The notes beneath the pieces are model-generated. The model ran no database searches. It was not told the origin of the DNA and was given only the letters and a program-made list of their open reading frames with translations. 64,000 bases of DNA. Source: Yarrowia lipolytica (lineage: Eukaryota; Ascomycota; Dipodascomycetes; Dipodascales). A program made the translations under genes and the position numbers. Position 1 is the first letter of the stretch; each line of letters begins with the position of its first letter. Where the stretch lies: contig NC_090772.1 of assembly GCF_001761485.1 (NCBI RefSeq), positions 1,734,501 through 1,798,500 of the forward strand, given 5' to 3'. Of this stretch, positions 45,440-57,112 are shown in pieces.

Positions 45440-47524
45440 TTCAGCTGCTGGAGTAGTTGTAGAGGTTGTGTGGCGTGTATCAGCATCGTATGTATAGATA
45501 GCAATTGAGTTCAAGTGGCACATGGTGGAACGTGGGGGTGAGGAGTGGAAATAGTGGGTGCAATAGTGGTGTAAGAGGTACGATATTTACATTTCAGAAG
45601 TCTACGAGTTGTAAGGAACAACATGATATCGTTTTATATTCAACAGGATGACAACTGATAACCTTGACAACTCCGCGTGGTGGTACTAGTATGTACAGTA
45701 GGTACATCGTATCTCAGGAAAATCTCGACCAACTGACCACTGCAATCAACATACAAAGTACCATCATATCCCCAAACATGAACATACGAAGACATGTTAC
45801 GACGCCGTGAAGATCGTGGGGTCCCGGACGTTTTATTTTCGTCACGTGACTCTCCTCTGGCGTGTGTTTTGATCACTTTTGTGTCTACTTGTACAAGTAC
45901 TTGGAGATATACCCTCCTCCCTAGTTAACCATCATACAGTAAGTAGCTGTACAATATGTACTGTACTAATTAGTAATATTCGTGAACATTCATTTCAAAG
46001 GTTATTCTTTCACAGCAAAGTTATAATTAAATGAATGTATATGCAGAAAAAAAAATTGTACTTTTACAATACAACATTGAGCGTTCAGAACGGCATTTCT
46101 GAGAGGTTAAGACCACGAAAGCGACTCAAGTCGAAGGAACTCCCTCTAAAAAGCCCCATGATAAAGCTCAGCTCAAGTTGCCGTACAACTATCTCCTATT
46201 CTGCTACCCTACGCTGCCTGCCTCTTCCCACCCACTTACGTAATACAATCTAGGCTTGACCCTTAATAAACGGTTATAAATGGACGCATCAGTGGAGATA
46301 TTGAAAAACGGGAAAACGGAAATTGCCTTCACGTGACCCGCTCTACTCGGTCTCCGCCGACTCGACGCCCGGTATCTCTTGTATCGGCTTTTCTACACGG
46401 GTTTTGCCGATCTCAGCCCAACACAGGACTTTTAGAGTTGCAACGCCAAAACCAATAACGGGTTAGGTGTTTCCATTTGCGGGGTTATTTGTGGAGGAGA
46501 GAAATGGAAAAATTGCCAAAATATCGAAAAACCGCGAGAAAAACAGGGAAAAAATAAGTTTCTGGTAGATGTCAAATATCTCTCTCTTATGATGCAATCT
46601 CCTCCCAGATTTTGTCTCTTTTCATCAAGATAATTACCTCAGGTTTGTTGGTTATGCTATCACTAATTGAATGGAAGAAAAGCGGCTCCAACATGTCCAA
46701 TAATCACGCTAGAAACAAGAGAAGAGTCTTGAAATGCTCGGGCAGTCGTGCCGAGCCCCATCTACTTCTTTTATTCGCGCCACCTCTTCCCCCGCCCCCC
46801 ACAGCTCCCCTCGGCAACTCTTGCTACTTATACTTCCCATGCACGAATAAGCCGCCAAAATAGAGTGAGCAAGTGTGCTGAATGGGTGGGTTAGTGGAGG
46901 GAGCTACGACAGGGCGTTTGTGACTGAATGCGAAATATTTTGGGGGCGCGACACAGAGCAGAAACCAAAGTATATATATGTGTGTGTCTCCCGCGGCTCG
47001 GCTCTGTCGCCCGCTGGGCTTGTCTTTTTTGTGTCCATGGGTTTTTGGGCCTGCCTCCCAATCACGCGTTACCCTCCTACGCGCCTGAGTTTAACTTGCA
47101 ATCGTGACTCTCTGCACGACGACACGGCCGAGACGATACTGTGCCAGTAATACACCCCATTCCACGGCTCTAGCGACACGTCTACAGCGACACAGACACG
47201 GCCCTCGCAACTAGCGCCATACAACCAGCGTTTTCCCACGACCGATCATTCCCGTGACGCTAAAACCAGCTCCACAAAACCCTGTACACCCTTGCTCCAC
47301 GACAGTGCCCTGAGGTACCGACAGAAAAAGAAGCGCTCAGAACCACCTCTGGACAGAGAAGAGCTAGCTACACGACTGCGACTTTGCTCGAGCTCCGCTA
47401 GACTCGCCGACTTGTATTTTTTCACAACTGCATTCACACCACATCTGTTTGCCCCAGAAAAACTGACGCTCAAAGACGTTCACGACACGCTACAGGCGAC
47501 AAAGACCATTGTTCATCCACAACC
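45440..47524. other. Divergent intergenic region, 2.1 kb
   Basis: The shared upstream region of VTA1 (-) and MBP1 (+). It contains a perfect TACTTGTACAAGTA palindrome at 45886, CACGTGAC boxes (about 45843 and 46332), a TATATATA stretch near 46971 and an ACGCGT box at 47064. No gene is recognised. Confidence 0.65.
47064..47069 (+). promoter_or_regulatory. ACGCGT (MCB) box upstream of MBP1
   Basis: A perfect ACGCGT about 455 bp upstream of the MBP1 ATG, with a near match (TACGCG) at about 47079. It could allow autoregulation by MBF. Confidence 0.35.
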
Positions 47525-49720
47525 ATGCCCGACGTGAAACACGAATCCTCCACACCTGGCATGTCGCCAGAATTGTACACCGCCGTTTACTCCGGAATCC
47601 AGGTGTTTGAAATGATGGCCAACGACGTGGCCGTCATGAGACGACGCACAGACTCGTCGCTCAACGCTACCCAAATCCTCAAGGTGGCCGGCGTGGAGAA
47701 GTCCAAACGAACCAAGATTCTCGAAAAGGAGATCCTCACCGGCGCCCACGAAAAGGTCCAGGGAGGCTACGGAAAGTACCAGGGAACATGGATCCCTTAC
47801 GAGCGAGGCGTCGATCTGTGCCGACAGTACTCAGTCTACGACGTGCTGCAGCCGCTGCTAGCTTTTGATCCCGCCCAAGTCGGAGACTACACACCTACCA
47901 AGGAACAGGCCATGGCAGCCCGCCGAAAACGGATCGTCGCTACCAAGCAGCAGAGCCGAATGGACATGCCTCTGGCGCAACCCCTGCAGCTTCCCCAAAC
48001 ACACACCCCTCTCTCTGTGTCTGCCGAAAGAGCACTTTCCATGCTCGGCAACAACTCCATGAGCAACATGAGTGGCTCACCCAGCATGTCTAATATGGGC
48101 ACTCCTCAGATTGGCACTCCAGGCACAGACTCAGCGTCTCCTCCAGCCAAGCGTTTCAAGTCGGAAACTAACGGACACGGACATGGTGGCCCTCAAAATC
48201 AGGGCCCCCAAGGCCACCAGAGTACTCCAGGACACATGGTTCAACAACAGCAACAACAACAACAGCAGCAGCAGCAACCCAACCACACTCTGGAATTCGA
48301 CGAAAACCTTCCCACAGCAGACCTGTTCTCCCCGACGAACCTCCCTATGGACCCTCTTCCTCCGGATGCACACAATGACGCGTCACGAGATATCATGACT
48401 CAGCTGTTTATGGGCAACGGAGCAACGAGCTTCTCGCCGGCCATCAACGTTGACGTCCCCATTGACGATATGGGACATGCTGCTCTTCATTGGGCTGCTG
48501 CCTTGGCCCGAGTGGATGTTGTACGGGCTCTGGTCATGCATGGAGCTGACCGACGACGAGCCAACTACGCTGGCGAGACGGCGCTAGTTCGAGCTATCCT
48601 TGTGACCAACAACTTTGACTCCGGCACCTTCCCCCAGATGCTGGATATCATTTACCCAGCCATCCCCCTACTAGATAAGCAGAACCGAACTCTTCTGCAT
48701 CACATTGCCCTGACTGCTGGTATCAGAGGCAGAGCAGCAGCTGCAAAGTACTACCTTGAGTGTCTGCTCGAGTGGATTGTGCGACGGGGGACGTCGCCGA
48801 AGCGAATCCGGTTCTCTTTGGCGAGATTTATGCAGGAGATTGTCAACGCTCAGGACAAGTACGGTGATACTGCGTTGAACATTGCTGCTCGAGTCGGAAA
48901 TCGTGCGATCGTGACCCAGCTGATTGAGGTTGGTGCAGATCCCATGATTCCCAATCGAGCTGGACTTCGACCTGTTGATTTCGGCGTCACTATCAACCTT
49001 GCCGAGGTTAAACCCATGCTCTCGCGGTCAGGAGAACGAGTGGGCTTCTCTGCAAATGCCGAGACGCGGTCTAAGGATATTCTGCAGACGATCATCTCGT
49101 CGATCGAGGGTCTGGACACGGATTTCTCGTCTGAGATGGCTGGACGAACTCGAGCGGCTGAACAGGCTCATGCCGAGCTCAGGGGAGCTACCAATGCACT
49201 TTCCGAGGCTCGACAGCGACTTGAGCACCTCAAGAACCTTTCTTCCAAGCGAGACGCAATGCTGAAGCGAGCAACTAACCTTGAGCGGGCTCTTCACGAC
49301 GAAGATGCCAAGTTCCAGGCGCATTCCGGCGGTGCTAATATGTCTTTCGAGGGTAACTTTGACGCTGACCAGCCGTTCCGAACTCGTGCATTGTTCCAGG
49401 CTCCTCGAGACAAGGAGTGGTCTGTGCAGGAGATGAACTCGATTGAGGTCCCCTCCCAGCAAGTCCTTCAGGCTCGTGTGCGAGCGTACCGAAAGAACCA
49501 GGCTGAGCTGGAGCGAACGTCTGGAGAGCTCAGAGGCAGATCGACCGAGCTGGAACACAAGTTCCGACGGGTCATTGCTCTGTCCACTGGTGTTGCCGAG
49601 GATAAGGTGGACGAGCTGCTGGAGGGTCTTGTCCAGGCAGTGGAGAGTGATTCAGGGGAGGTCGACATCAACCGGGTGGCTGGTTTCCTGAGAAAGTTGG
49701 AGCCTCCTCAGCAGGCATGA
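47525..49720 (+). CDS. MBP1: MBF/SBF transcription factor Mbp1 (APSES)
   Basis: A 731-residue nuclear factor, the DNA-binding subunit of the MBF complex that switches on G1/S genes through ACGCGT sites. The APSES/KilA-N domain is at about residues 15-115 (YSGIQVFEMMANDVAVMRRR, NATQILKVAGVEKSKRTKIL, GGYGKYQGTWIPYERG). Ser/Pro/Gln-rich linkers follow, with a short poly-Gln run near 240-250. Ankyrin repeats lie at about 315-500 (AALHWAAALARVDVVRALV and TALNIAARVGNRAIVTQLI are clear). A coiled coil covers about 535-640, and the C-terminus is the region that in yeast binds the partner Swi6. One such gene is enough to combine Mbp1 and Swi4 roles in many fungi. The ATG at 47525 has good context (CACAACCATGCC). 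Confidence 0.93.
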   Translation: MPDVKHESSTPGMSPELYTAVYSGIQVFEMMANDVAVMRRRTDSSLNATQILKVAGVEKSKRTKILEKEILTGAHEKVQGGYGKYQGTWIPYERGVDLCRQYSVYDVLQPLLAFDPAQVGDYTPTKEQAMAARRKRIVATKQQSRMDMPLAQPLQLPQTHTPLSVSAERALSMLGNNSMSNMSGSPSMSNMGTPQIGTPGTDSASPPAKRFKSETNGHGHGGPQNQGPQGHQSTPGHMVQQQQQQQQQQQQPNHTLEFDENLPTADLFSPTNLPMDPLPPDAHNDASRDIMTQLFMGNGATSFSPAINVDVPIDDMGHAALHWAAALARVDVVRALVMHGADRRRANYAGETALVRAILVTNNFDSGTFPQMLDIIYPAIPLLDKQNRTLLHHIALTAGIRGRAAAAKYYLECLLEWIVRRGTSPKRIRFSLARFMQEIVNAQDKYGDTALNIAARVGNRAIVTQLIEVGADPMIPNRAGLRPVDFGVTINLAEVKPMLSRSGERVGFSANAETRSKDILQTIISSIEGLDTDFSSEMAGRTRAAEQAHAELRGATNALSEARQRLEHLKNLSSKRDAMLKRATNLERALHDEDAKFQAHSGGANMSFEGNFDADQPFRTRALFQAPRDKEWSVQEMNSIEVPSQQVLQARVRAYRKNQAELERTSGELRGRSTELEHKFRRVIALSTGVAEDKVDELLEGLVQAVESDSGEVDINRVAGFLRKLEPPQQA

Positions 49721-50329
49721 CTGCATCAATTTTCGTTTTGAAAAGAAACAAACAGCTCACGGTATGGGCTGTTCTCAGTGTATAATCGTGTGTAATTTTT
49801 ATATAATCACGGCTAATGAAATTATGTTAATGAGATGGCACTGGCGTCGTACCAGTAGGAAAGATATCAACATACCAACATACACTCCACAATGCTGTGT
49901 AGAATAATAGAGAATATAAAAGGTCGATACAGTCGTGGCTACCGACACTGACGTCTTTCACGCCCTCATCTCGAATGAAACAACTCTGCGTCTGCCTTCC
50001 CTTTTCCCTGGCTGTCTATTGTTGCCCCGCAGGACCCCTGTTACTAAGTACATATAGTTGGAGTTTATTTAGGACATGGGGTGTCTTTATATTGGGATGT
50101 AGAGGATATAGAAAGAATTTGAAAGCAGATTCTGGATATTCCAATCAACACCATTCTAATGGTACCAAAAAACCTCACCTTTGTATTACAATAATCGCCA
50201 TTTTCCGACGCCCCCACTTTTTCCAAGGACAACACATGCATAAGCGAGATTAAGATTTGGCGATGGTGCGTATACCAGCCTCGACAGAGTCTCTTGTCTG
50301 CTACTTTCACTACTTGTCATATCAGCATC
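49721..50329. other. Intergenic, 609 bp
   Basis: MBP1 3' end and UGGT promoter. A TGACGTC site lies at about 49949. Nothing else is recognised. Confidence 0.6.
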
Positions 50330-53300
50330 ATGAAACTGTTGAAGTATGCCGCCGCGGCGCTCTTTGCGTCCAGCGTGGCTGCCAACGTGACGGTCGAGCT
50401 CAAGGCTCAATGGCAGAGTGACTTTCTGCTGGAATTAGTGTGAGTATCGAGCATGGCAGGGCGGCGATCTTGCGTGTTTGGTTTGGCTATGAGTTCTGGC
50501 AGTGGACTGGATCAATTAGTGGTGGCCAATACCAGTGTCCAAGACTACATGTCACACAGGACCCAGTATGTGCGACAGTCCAAGGTACATGAGCGACTTG
50601 AGTCAGGCAATCTGGATCTAAATGATGGCCTCGGAGAGCTCTGACTACGACGATGACCTTAGCAGGTTATTGGACAGAGACAGTACTTGGGTGATTGTGT
50701 TAAATGTTGAGTGACTCAGCCATGGAAGAGGCGATCAGTGTAGACAAGCAAATCCCCGGACCGATATTGGCCTGTGTCTACCATCCTGGCACCAATGGAC
50801 GGTATGGATCCAAGGTCAGACGATTGTTATCGGAGATACGAACCAACCCGGTTCATTAGATCCTGCTCCCCGACGACCTCCGGTAGATTCGATGGAGAGT
50901 ACTATTTCTCTCTACCTGACAAGTTCGCGCTAAAGATCATCACCGGAGTTCACACCAGCAAATGGTCTCCCCCTCGCTGGACTGACAAAAAGCTGATCTC
51001 AAGACTCTGTCACCATTAACGTACGAGCTGCCGATATTCTGTTGGCTGTCGACAAAATTGTCCATCGCCTTTCTAACCCAGTGAAACCCTTTCAACTGAA
51101 CACACCTACTTTGATTTCATCAATCACATTGCCGAACAGGTCGAGGATGGTGCCAATTATACCGACAAGGAATGGTACGACAACCTGACGGCCTTTGCGG
51201 CCTCCAAAAGCGAGATCTCCGACTTCCAGAAATCTCTGACCGACGCCGCCCTGGCCTTCCGGCGAGAATCTCCTCTGATTGAGACCTTCTACCAGCTCGG
51301 CGACAGCCAGGAATCCGAGTGCGACATCTTCTTCACCTACAATGGCAAAAAATACTGCGACTCCAACGATCTCTTTACTCTCAAGACCACCAAGATGCCC
51401 AAGAACCCCAGTGTGTACTTTTTCGACCACGTGGCTCGATCCGTACAGGCCAACAAGCATCTTAAGAACATCCCCGTGACCGTTCTTTACGCTGATCTGC
51501 GATCTCCCGAGTTCCCTCTGTTCCACAAGATTCTGTACCAGGAGGCCCAGGATGGAAAGATGGTGTACATTCTGCGATACCGACGATCAGACCGATCTGA
51601 GCGAGTTACCATGACCGGTTACGGTGCCGAGCTGTCCCTCAAGAAAACTGATTACCTGGTTCTTGACGACGACGCTAACACTGAGAAGCTGACTGACAAC
51701 AAGAACCCCGTCTACACCAAGAGGGAGCTGCAGAACATAGGCCTGAACGCCGCGCAGTTTGTTCTCAACCATCGAAAGGACCCCGAGGCTGCTCTCAAGG
51801 CCCTCAAGGAGGTGTCTTTCGACTTCCCTCTTCTATCATCTTCTCTGAACAACACCAAGCCTGTCAAGGGCTTCCAGAAGGCCCTCCAGGAAAATACAGC
51901 CGCTGGTGATTTCATGCCTGGAGCCAATCAGATGTTTGTCAACGGTGCCTTGCTCTCCACCTCGGCCAGCAACCTGCAGTCTCTGTTTGATCTCGTTGCT
52001 CTTGAGCACTCTCGACTCGAGGTTCTGGCTAAGACCCTAAAGGGTGCAATCTCTGCTGAGCAGCTTGCTTCTATTCTCAACGACTATCCTTTGCAACACG
52101 CTTTGGAGTCCCAGCCTCAGCGAATCGACTACCGTGACGCCGATGCTCTTCTGTGGCTCAACAACCTGGCTACAGATATCCAGTACCAGGAGTGGCCCCG
52201 ATCTGTGGCTTCTCTGCTCCAGAACCAGATCAACCTGGCTCATAACGCCCAGACAGTGGTGATGCCTTTCAACATGGACGATTTCGCTGATGTCAAGGTT
52301 GACAAGGAGACTGGAGAGTTGATCAACATGCACCCTATTAACCGAGGTAAGCTCACTGTGCTGTTCACTATGCTGCAACGAAGCATGCCCATCCAGTTTG
52401 GTGTCGTTCCTTACGGATCTACCCTCAAGGGTAAGAAGCTGTCTCAGTACCTTCACTACCTTGCACGAAATGTCGACGCCACTGCTTCTCTTCGATTCCT
52501 GTTCGCCCTCGGAGCTGGTACTCCTGTCGAAGAGATCTTTACTCAAATCCCTGCCGAGATTACTCAAGAAAGTGTGGACGAAGCTCTCAAGGAGGAATCC
52601 TACGAACCTTATGTGACTGCCTCTCGAGAGTGGATGAAGAAACTGGGTATGAATGAGGCCCAGACGCAGGAGCCTGCTTTTGTAATGAACGGTATTGTCA
52701 TGCCCTTCTCTGAGAAGTGGCAGAATCTTGTGGGAGCTCGGTTCCAGCAGGATCTGCCCGAGATGCTCAAGCTTGTCCAGAAACAGATCATCAAGGTGTC
52801 TAAAGAGGCTCCTGTTGGTGAAGATGACGAGGACGAGGATGACGAGAACGCTGGAAACCCGGTTGACAAGTACTTTGCCAACCACGAAATCAAGGATCTG
52901 TTGGTGGAGGGAAGCCCCACTCGACGAAACCTCATTCTGTCTCCTGCATCTTTCACCAACCTGCAGTACCTTGAGAGCGACTTAAACCTGAAGGATGTTT
53001 CCACTGCTACAATCGCTGGTACGACTGCCTCTATCTTCTCCAACTCCATCCTTGCTGGAAACTTTGCCTCTACCCAGTTTGTTTCACAGCTTCTGGCTCT
53101 TATTGAGGCACAGCAGGAGGAGAAGGACAGGTTCGCTTTCCGAACCCAATTTGTTCATATCGGACAGACTGATAGTGCCAAGGGTCAGGTGATCAACGGA
53201 GTTGTTCAGAAACTGACCGAGCTGGCTGGTGAAGAGCAGGTTAGTCTTCTCAAGGATGCCCTTGCTTATCTTGAGGGTGACAATGCTTCTTTCTCTGCCA

Positions 53301-55384
53301 AAAAGGTTCCCTTTGACAAGACCATCACTGCTTCTGAGGAGGTCAAGTATCTGAAGCAGTTCAAGACTACAGAGTCTTCTACCCTTCTCATTATCGATGG
53401 CCTCGTCAATGACATTTCTTCCAAGGCCATGCTTCTTGATAAGTCCGAGGTGATTGCCCTTTACGAGCGAGAGGCCGTTCGACGTCTTGAGCTCACTTCT
53501 GTCGCTCTTTCTGACCTCAAGTTGCTTACCAAGTCTGTCGAGAACAACCTCGATCTTGCCAAGGTGCACATTCCTCTCGCTAAGATCTTCTACGGTGATG
53601 CAACTGAGCAGGAATCTACGCTTTATGATGTTCGTGCCTTCCACCACATTCGATGGAACAAGGACGTTTCTTCTTTCGTGCTTGGCGATGAGTCTACTTC
53701 TCTCGTCAAGATTGTTGCAGCTGTTGATGTGCTCTCTGACGGAGGACAGCGACTTGTGTCTCAGATTGAAGCCATTTCAAAGGTCACTGGTGTTTCCGTT
53801 CGAGTCTTCCCCTCCCCCAAGGCCCCTGATGCCCGCCAGGAACCCACCCTGCCCCTGAAGCGATTCTACCGAGCTCACAACTCTGTCGTTCCGGAGTTTG
53901 ATGCCGAGGGAGCTCACAAGGTGCCCAACCTCAACTTCGAGGGTCTTCCCGCTCAGAACCTGCTTACTTTCGGACTTGACGCTCCTTCTTCTTGGATTGC
54001 AATGCCTGCCGACAACACGCACGATTTGGACAACATTTTGCTTGAGGAGGATTCCGAGGACTTTGTCGACGCTTCCTACTCACTCCAGAACATTCTCATT
54101 GAGGGATCCATCATCGACATTACCAAGAATAGCTATGCTCCTGGAACCGACCTGCTTCTGAAGAGCACCCTAACAGGCGAGTCTTCCGATACTCTTGTCA
54201 TGTCCAATCTGGGTTACTTTCAGCTTCAGGCAGGCCCTGGTCTCTGGGAACTTAACCTCGGACCCTCTGCTTCTGACGTCTATGAAACTGAGCACGAGGT
54301 TATCATTCCTGTCACTGACGTTCTTGGTCCTCACATTTCCCTCTCCATGGAGCGAAAGAAGGGTAAGGAAAATGTTGTCGTTGGCGCCTCTCAGGACAAG
54401 GCCAAGCTGTGGAGCAAGCTCAAGAAGAGTACTGGTGTCTCCACCAAGAAGCAGGCGGACATTAACATTTTCACGGTTGCTTCTGGCCATCTCTACGAGC
54501 GATTCTTGAGTATCATGACTGCCTCTGTCATGGCCCACACCGACCACACTGTCAAGTTCTGGCTCATTGAGAACTTCCTTTCTGCCTCCTTCAAGGCCTT
54601 CCTCCCCCACCTTGCAGCCCACTACGGCTTTGAGTACGAACTGGTCACCTACCAGTGGCCCCACTGGCTACGAGGTCAGACCGAGAAGCAGCGGCAAATC
54701 TGGGGATACAAGATTCTGTTCCTGGATGTCCTCTTCCCTCAGGATCTTGAACGAGTCATCTTCATCGATTCCGACCAGATTGTGCGGACTGATCTGTACG
54801 AACTTGTCGAGATGGATCTTGAGGGTGCTCCCTACGGTTTCACCCCCATGTGTGATTCTCGAAAGGAGATGGACGGCTTCCGATTCTGGAAGCAGGGCTA
54901 CTGGGATACTTTCCTGGGTGATGATCTCGTCTACCACATTTCTGCTCTGTTCGTTGTTGATCTCAAGGTCTTCCGAGCCCAGCAGATTGGAGACCGACTC
55001 CGAGTCCACTACCACCAGCTTTCTGCCGACCCAGCTTCTCTGTCCAACTTGGACCAAGATCTGCCCAACAACCTGCAGCGGCAGGTTCCCATTTTCTCCC
55101 TGCCTCAGGACTGGTTGTGGTGCGAGACGTGGTGTTCTGACGAGTCTCTGAAGACTGCGAAGACCATTGACATGTGTAACAACCCTCTCACCAAGGAGCC
55201 CAAGCTCGACCGGGCTCGACGACAGGTTCCCGAGTGGACCAAGTACGACGATGAGATTCGAAAGCTTCGAAAGGAGGCTGAGGGAATTGAGGGCAAGAAG
55301 AAGGAGGAGGAGGAGCGCGCCGGACCTGTGGAGGTCGAGGTGGAGATCGATGAGCCTGAGGCCGATCTTCACGACGAGTTGTAG
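50330..55384 (+). CDS. UDP-glucose:glycoprotein glucosyltransferase (UGGT)
   Basis: Two exons (50330-50439 and 51082-55384) give 1470 residues. The enzyme checks folding in the ER lumen and adds glucose to N-glycans of misfolded glycoproteins so that they rebind calnexin. Exon 1 encodes the signal peptide (about 1-18) and VTVELKAQWQSDFLLEL, the typical UGGT opening. The sensor region with thioredoxin-like domains fills about 40-1130. The GT24 catalytic domain is at about 1150-1430, with FIDSDQ (Asp1266, Asp1268, the DxD metal site), APYGFTPMCDSRKEMDGFRF, YHISALFVVDL, SNLDQDLPNN and LPQDWLWCETWC. All are kept, unlike the diverged yeast Kre5, so it is probably active. It ends with HDEL, the ER retrieval signal. 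An acidic stretch (DEDEDDEN) lies near 625. Confidence 0.95.
50440..51081 (+). other. Intron of the UGGT gene, 642 nt
   Basis: Donor TTAGT|GTGAGT and acceptor TTTCTAACCCAG|TGAAACC. It splits the Val37 codon after its second base. The spliced reading LELVETLSTEHTYFDF continues the family pattern. Confidence 0.92.
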
Positions 55385-55462
55385 ACAACGAATGTATTGA
55401 ATAAACGTATGTATTGTACCTAGCCATATAAATGGCGAGCTTGTGTTTGTTTTCCAAATGTC

Positions 55463-55495
<33 letters not shown>

Positions 55496-55946
55496 CTTCT
55501 TAAATGAAGACATTTCAGCACTTGAGGCCATAAGACAAATTTTACCCGCAAACGGATGGCATCCGTAGCTTGATTCAGTCTTGTCTTTCATTCTTGGTTT
55601 TTCTCTGTTTTTTCTAAAATGATTCTTACAGCCTTTTTTTTTTTTTACATTAATTAAATGTTAGCTTGTTATATAAAAAATTACTCTAAGCATCATTACG
55701 CCTGGCTAGCCAATCGTAGAGTGGAACTTTCTAAGTATCTCAGTTGGGTTCAGCCCACGTCGGGCTATTTTCTTTTTTTTACTTAAGATGGTGTGTATGT
55801 GACGCCGCGAGAGAATCCTTCAAGAGGCTTGTAGGGTCGCAATGCCGCCATTGTTTCTTTAACAACCCCCGATCTTTCTTAGTCATTTGCTTCTATATAT
55901 TTGGGTTGCACTTACCTCACCCATCAATCTTTCTCCGCACATCACC
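55385..55946. other. Intergenic with poly(T) run
   Basis: UGGT 3' end (AATAAA-like signal at 55400), a 30-nt T run at 55466-55495, a second shorter T run at about 55636, and the promoter of the leucine-rich gene. No gene seen. Confidence 0.65.
55466..55495. repeat. Poly(T) run, 30 nt
   Basis: Thirty uninterrupted T, about 80 nt after the UGGT stop. Confidence 0.95.
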
Positions 55947-57017
55947 ATGCCAAAAAAGTATACCAAACAATATAAGAGATATCCGAGCGTTCCGAATCAG
56001 AGTACTAAGCCAGCTGTTGCAGATTCGGCGCAAAAACCATCGCTCTCGGCCATCTTTGGCGTTCCTCTCAGTCGAGAAGAGCTGGTAGAGACGAAACGCC
56101 GAGCACGAGGTGGCGGCTCTCTGAGCAAATCTGTGGGTCCAGCGGTGCAATCCGAACCATGTATGGACCCGGAGATTGCTCGCTTCGTGCAAGATCCGTC
56201 GAGAATCACAATGCTGCCGCCAGTGAAGGCAGGACCACCCGCCCCAGCAAGTTGGATGGTGAAAAAGAGCGTCCAAGAGCCCGAATTCAAGAGGGTCTTC
56301 AAACAGCAAGAGGAGGGCGTGTCAAGTCTTAAGAGACTATGCATCAAGAGCGTTGCGGAGTTCTACCCCGAACACAGGGCGCTGTTGGACGTGTACAGTG
56401 AGTATCTGTCTACGAATCTAGTGCTCGACATGTTGCCTCAAATATCACAACTAAGCAAGTACACAGTGTCTCCCCAGGCATACGGCTTGCTCTTGCATCA
56501 ACCATCATACCCGGAAATTACCCACCTGGATCTCTCTGGCCTGGACTTGAGAGAAACGAGGGTACTCGCTGACTGGCTGCTAAGTCGCAAGAAAGAGAAG
56601 GAAGAGGAGGAAGTAGATTGGGAGGATGTTCAGGATGAAGAAGCAAATGTCGAAAAGTTTCCCAATCTGACATCTCTGTGTTTGGCATACCCTTCGCATC
56701 ACAATACTCGTCTATGGCCTATGTTGCTGTCGTTAACGAAACATTTCCAGCTCAGCAAGTTGGACATTTCAGGATGGCCTGCTCCTCCGAGAGCAGAGTA
56801 CGATATCCGCAAACTGGCTCAACACACCTTGTTTCTCGAGGTTCTAGGAGTCAATAATTGTCCATGGACTTCTTTACTTCTCAGTGAGTCGGTAGTTCCG
56901 TTGTGGAAAACTAGTTGGATCAAAGTCAGAACTGTTCTAGCAGACGGTGATCAGGAGGCTCTAAAGAGGGTCAGAGGACCCGGCCGTTGGTTGTCTATCG
57001 AGAAACAAACGTCATAG
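55947..57017 (+). CDS. Leucine-rich protein, unknown function
   Basis: A 356-residue protein I do not recognise as a named family. The N-terminus is basic (MPKKYTKQYKRYP), which could be a nuclear signal. A Pro-rich disordered part runs to about 110. From about 120 it is helical, and leucine-rich-repeat-like units appear: ITHLDLSGLDLRETRVLADWLL (about 190-215), FPNLTSLCLAYPSH, LSKLDISGW and LEVLGVNNCPW. A charged insert (KEKEEEEVDWEDVQDEE) splits the repeats. There is no signal peptide or span. The ATG at 55947 in ATCACCATGCC context is preferred to the codon at 55887, which would add a hydrophobic leader from the promoter. It is convergent with PUS1, with only 95 bp between stops. Confidence 0.7.
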   Translation: MPKKYTKQYKRYPSVPNQSTKPAVADSAQKPSLSAIFGVPLSREELVETKRRARGGGSLSKSVGPAVQSEPCMDPEIARFVQDPSRITMLPPVKAGPPAPASWMVKKSVQEPEFKRVFKQQEEGVSSLKRLCIKSVAEFYPEHRALLDVYSEYLSTNLVLDMLPQISQLSKYTVSPQAYGLLLHQPSYPEITHLDLSGLDLRETRVLADWLLSRKKEKEEEEVDWEDVQDEEANVEKFPNLTSLCLAYPSHHNTRLWPMLLSLTKHFQLSKLDISGWPAPPRAEYDIRKLAQHTLFLEVLGVNNCPWTSLLLSESVVPLWKTSWIKVRTVLADGDQEALKRVRGPGRWLSIEKQTS

Positions 57018-57112
57018 CCAATGCACGAGCACTTGTACATAAATGGATAAGTATTTTTAAGTGTTTATTAGAATAATATTTTATACAATACTCCGCACAT
57101 TTTATGCGACCC

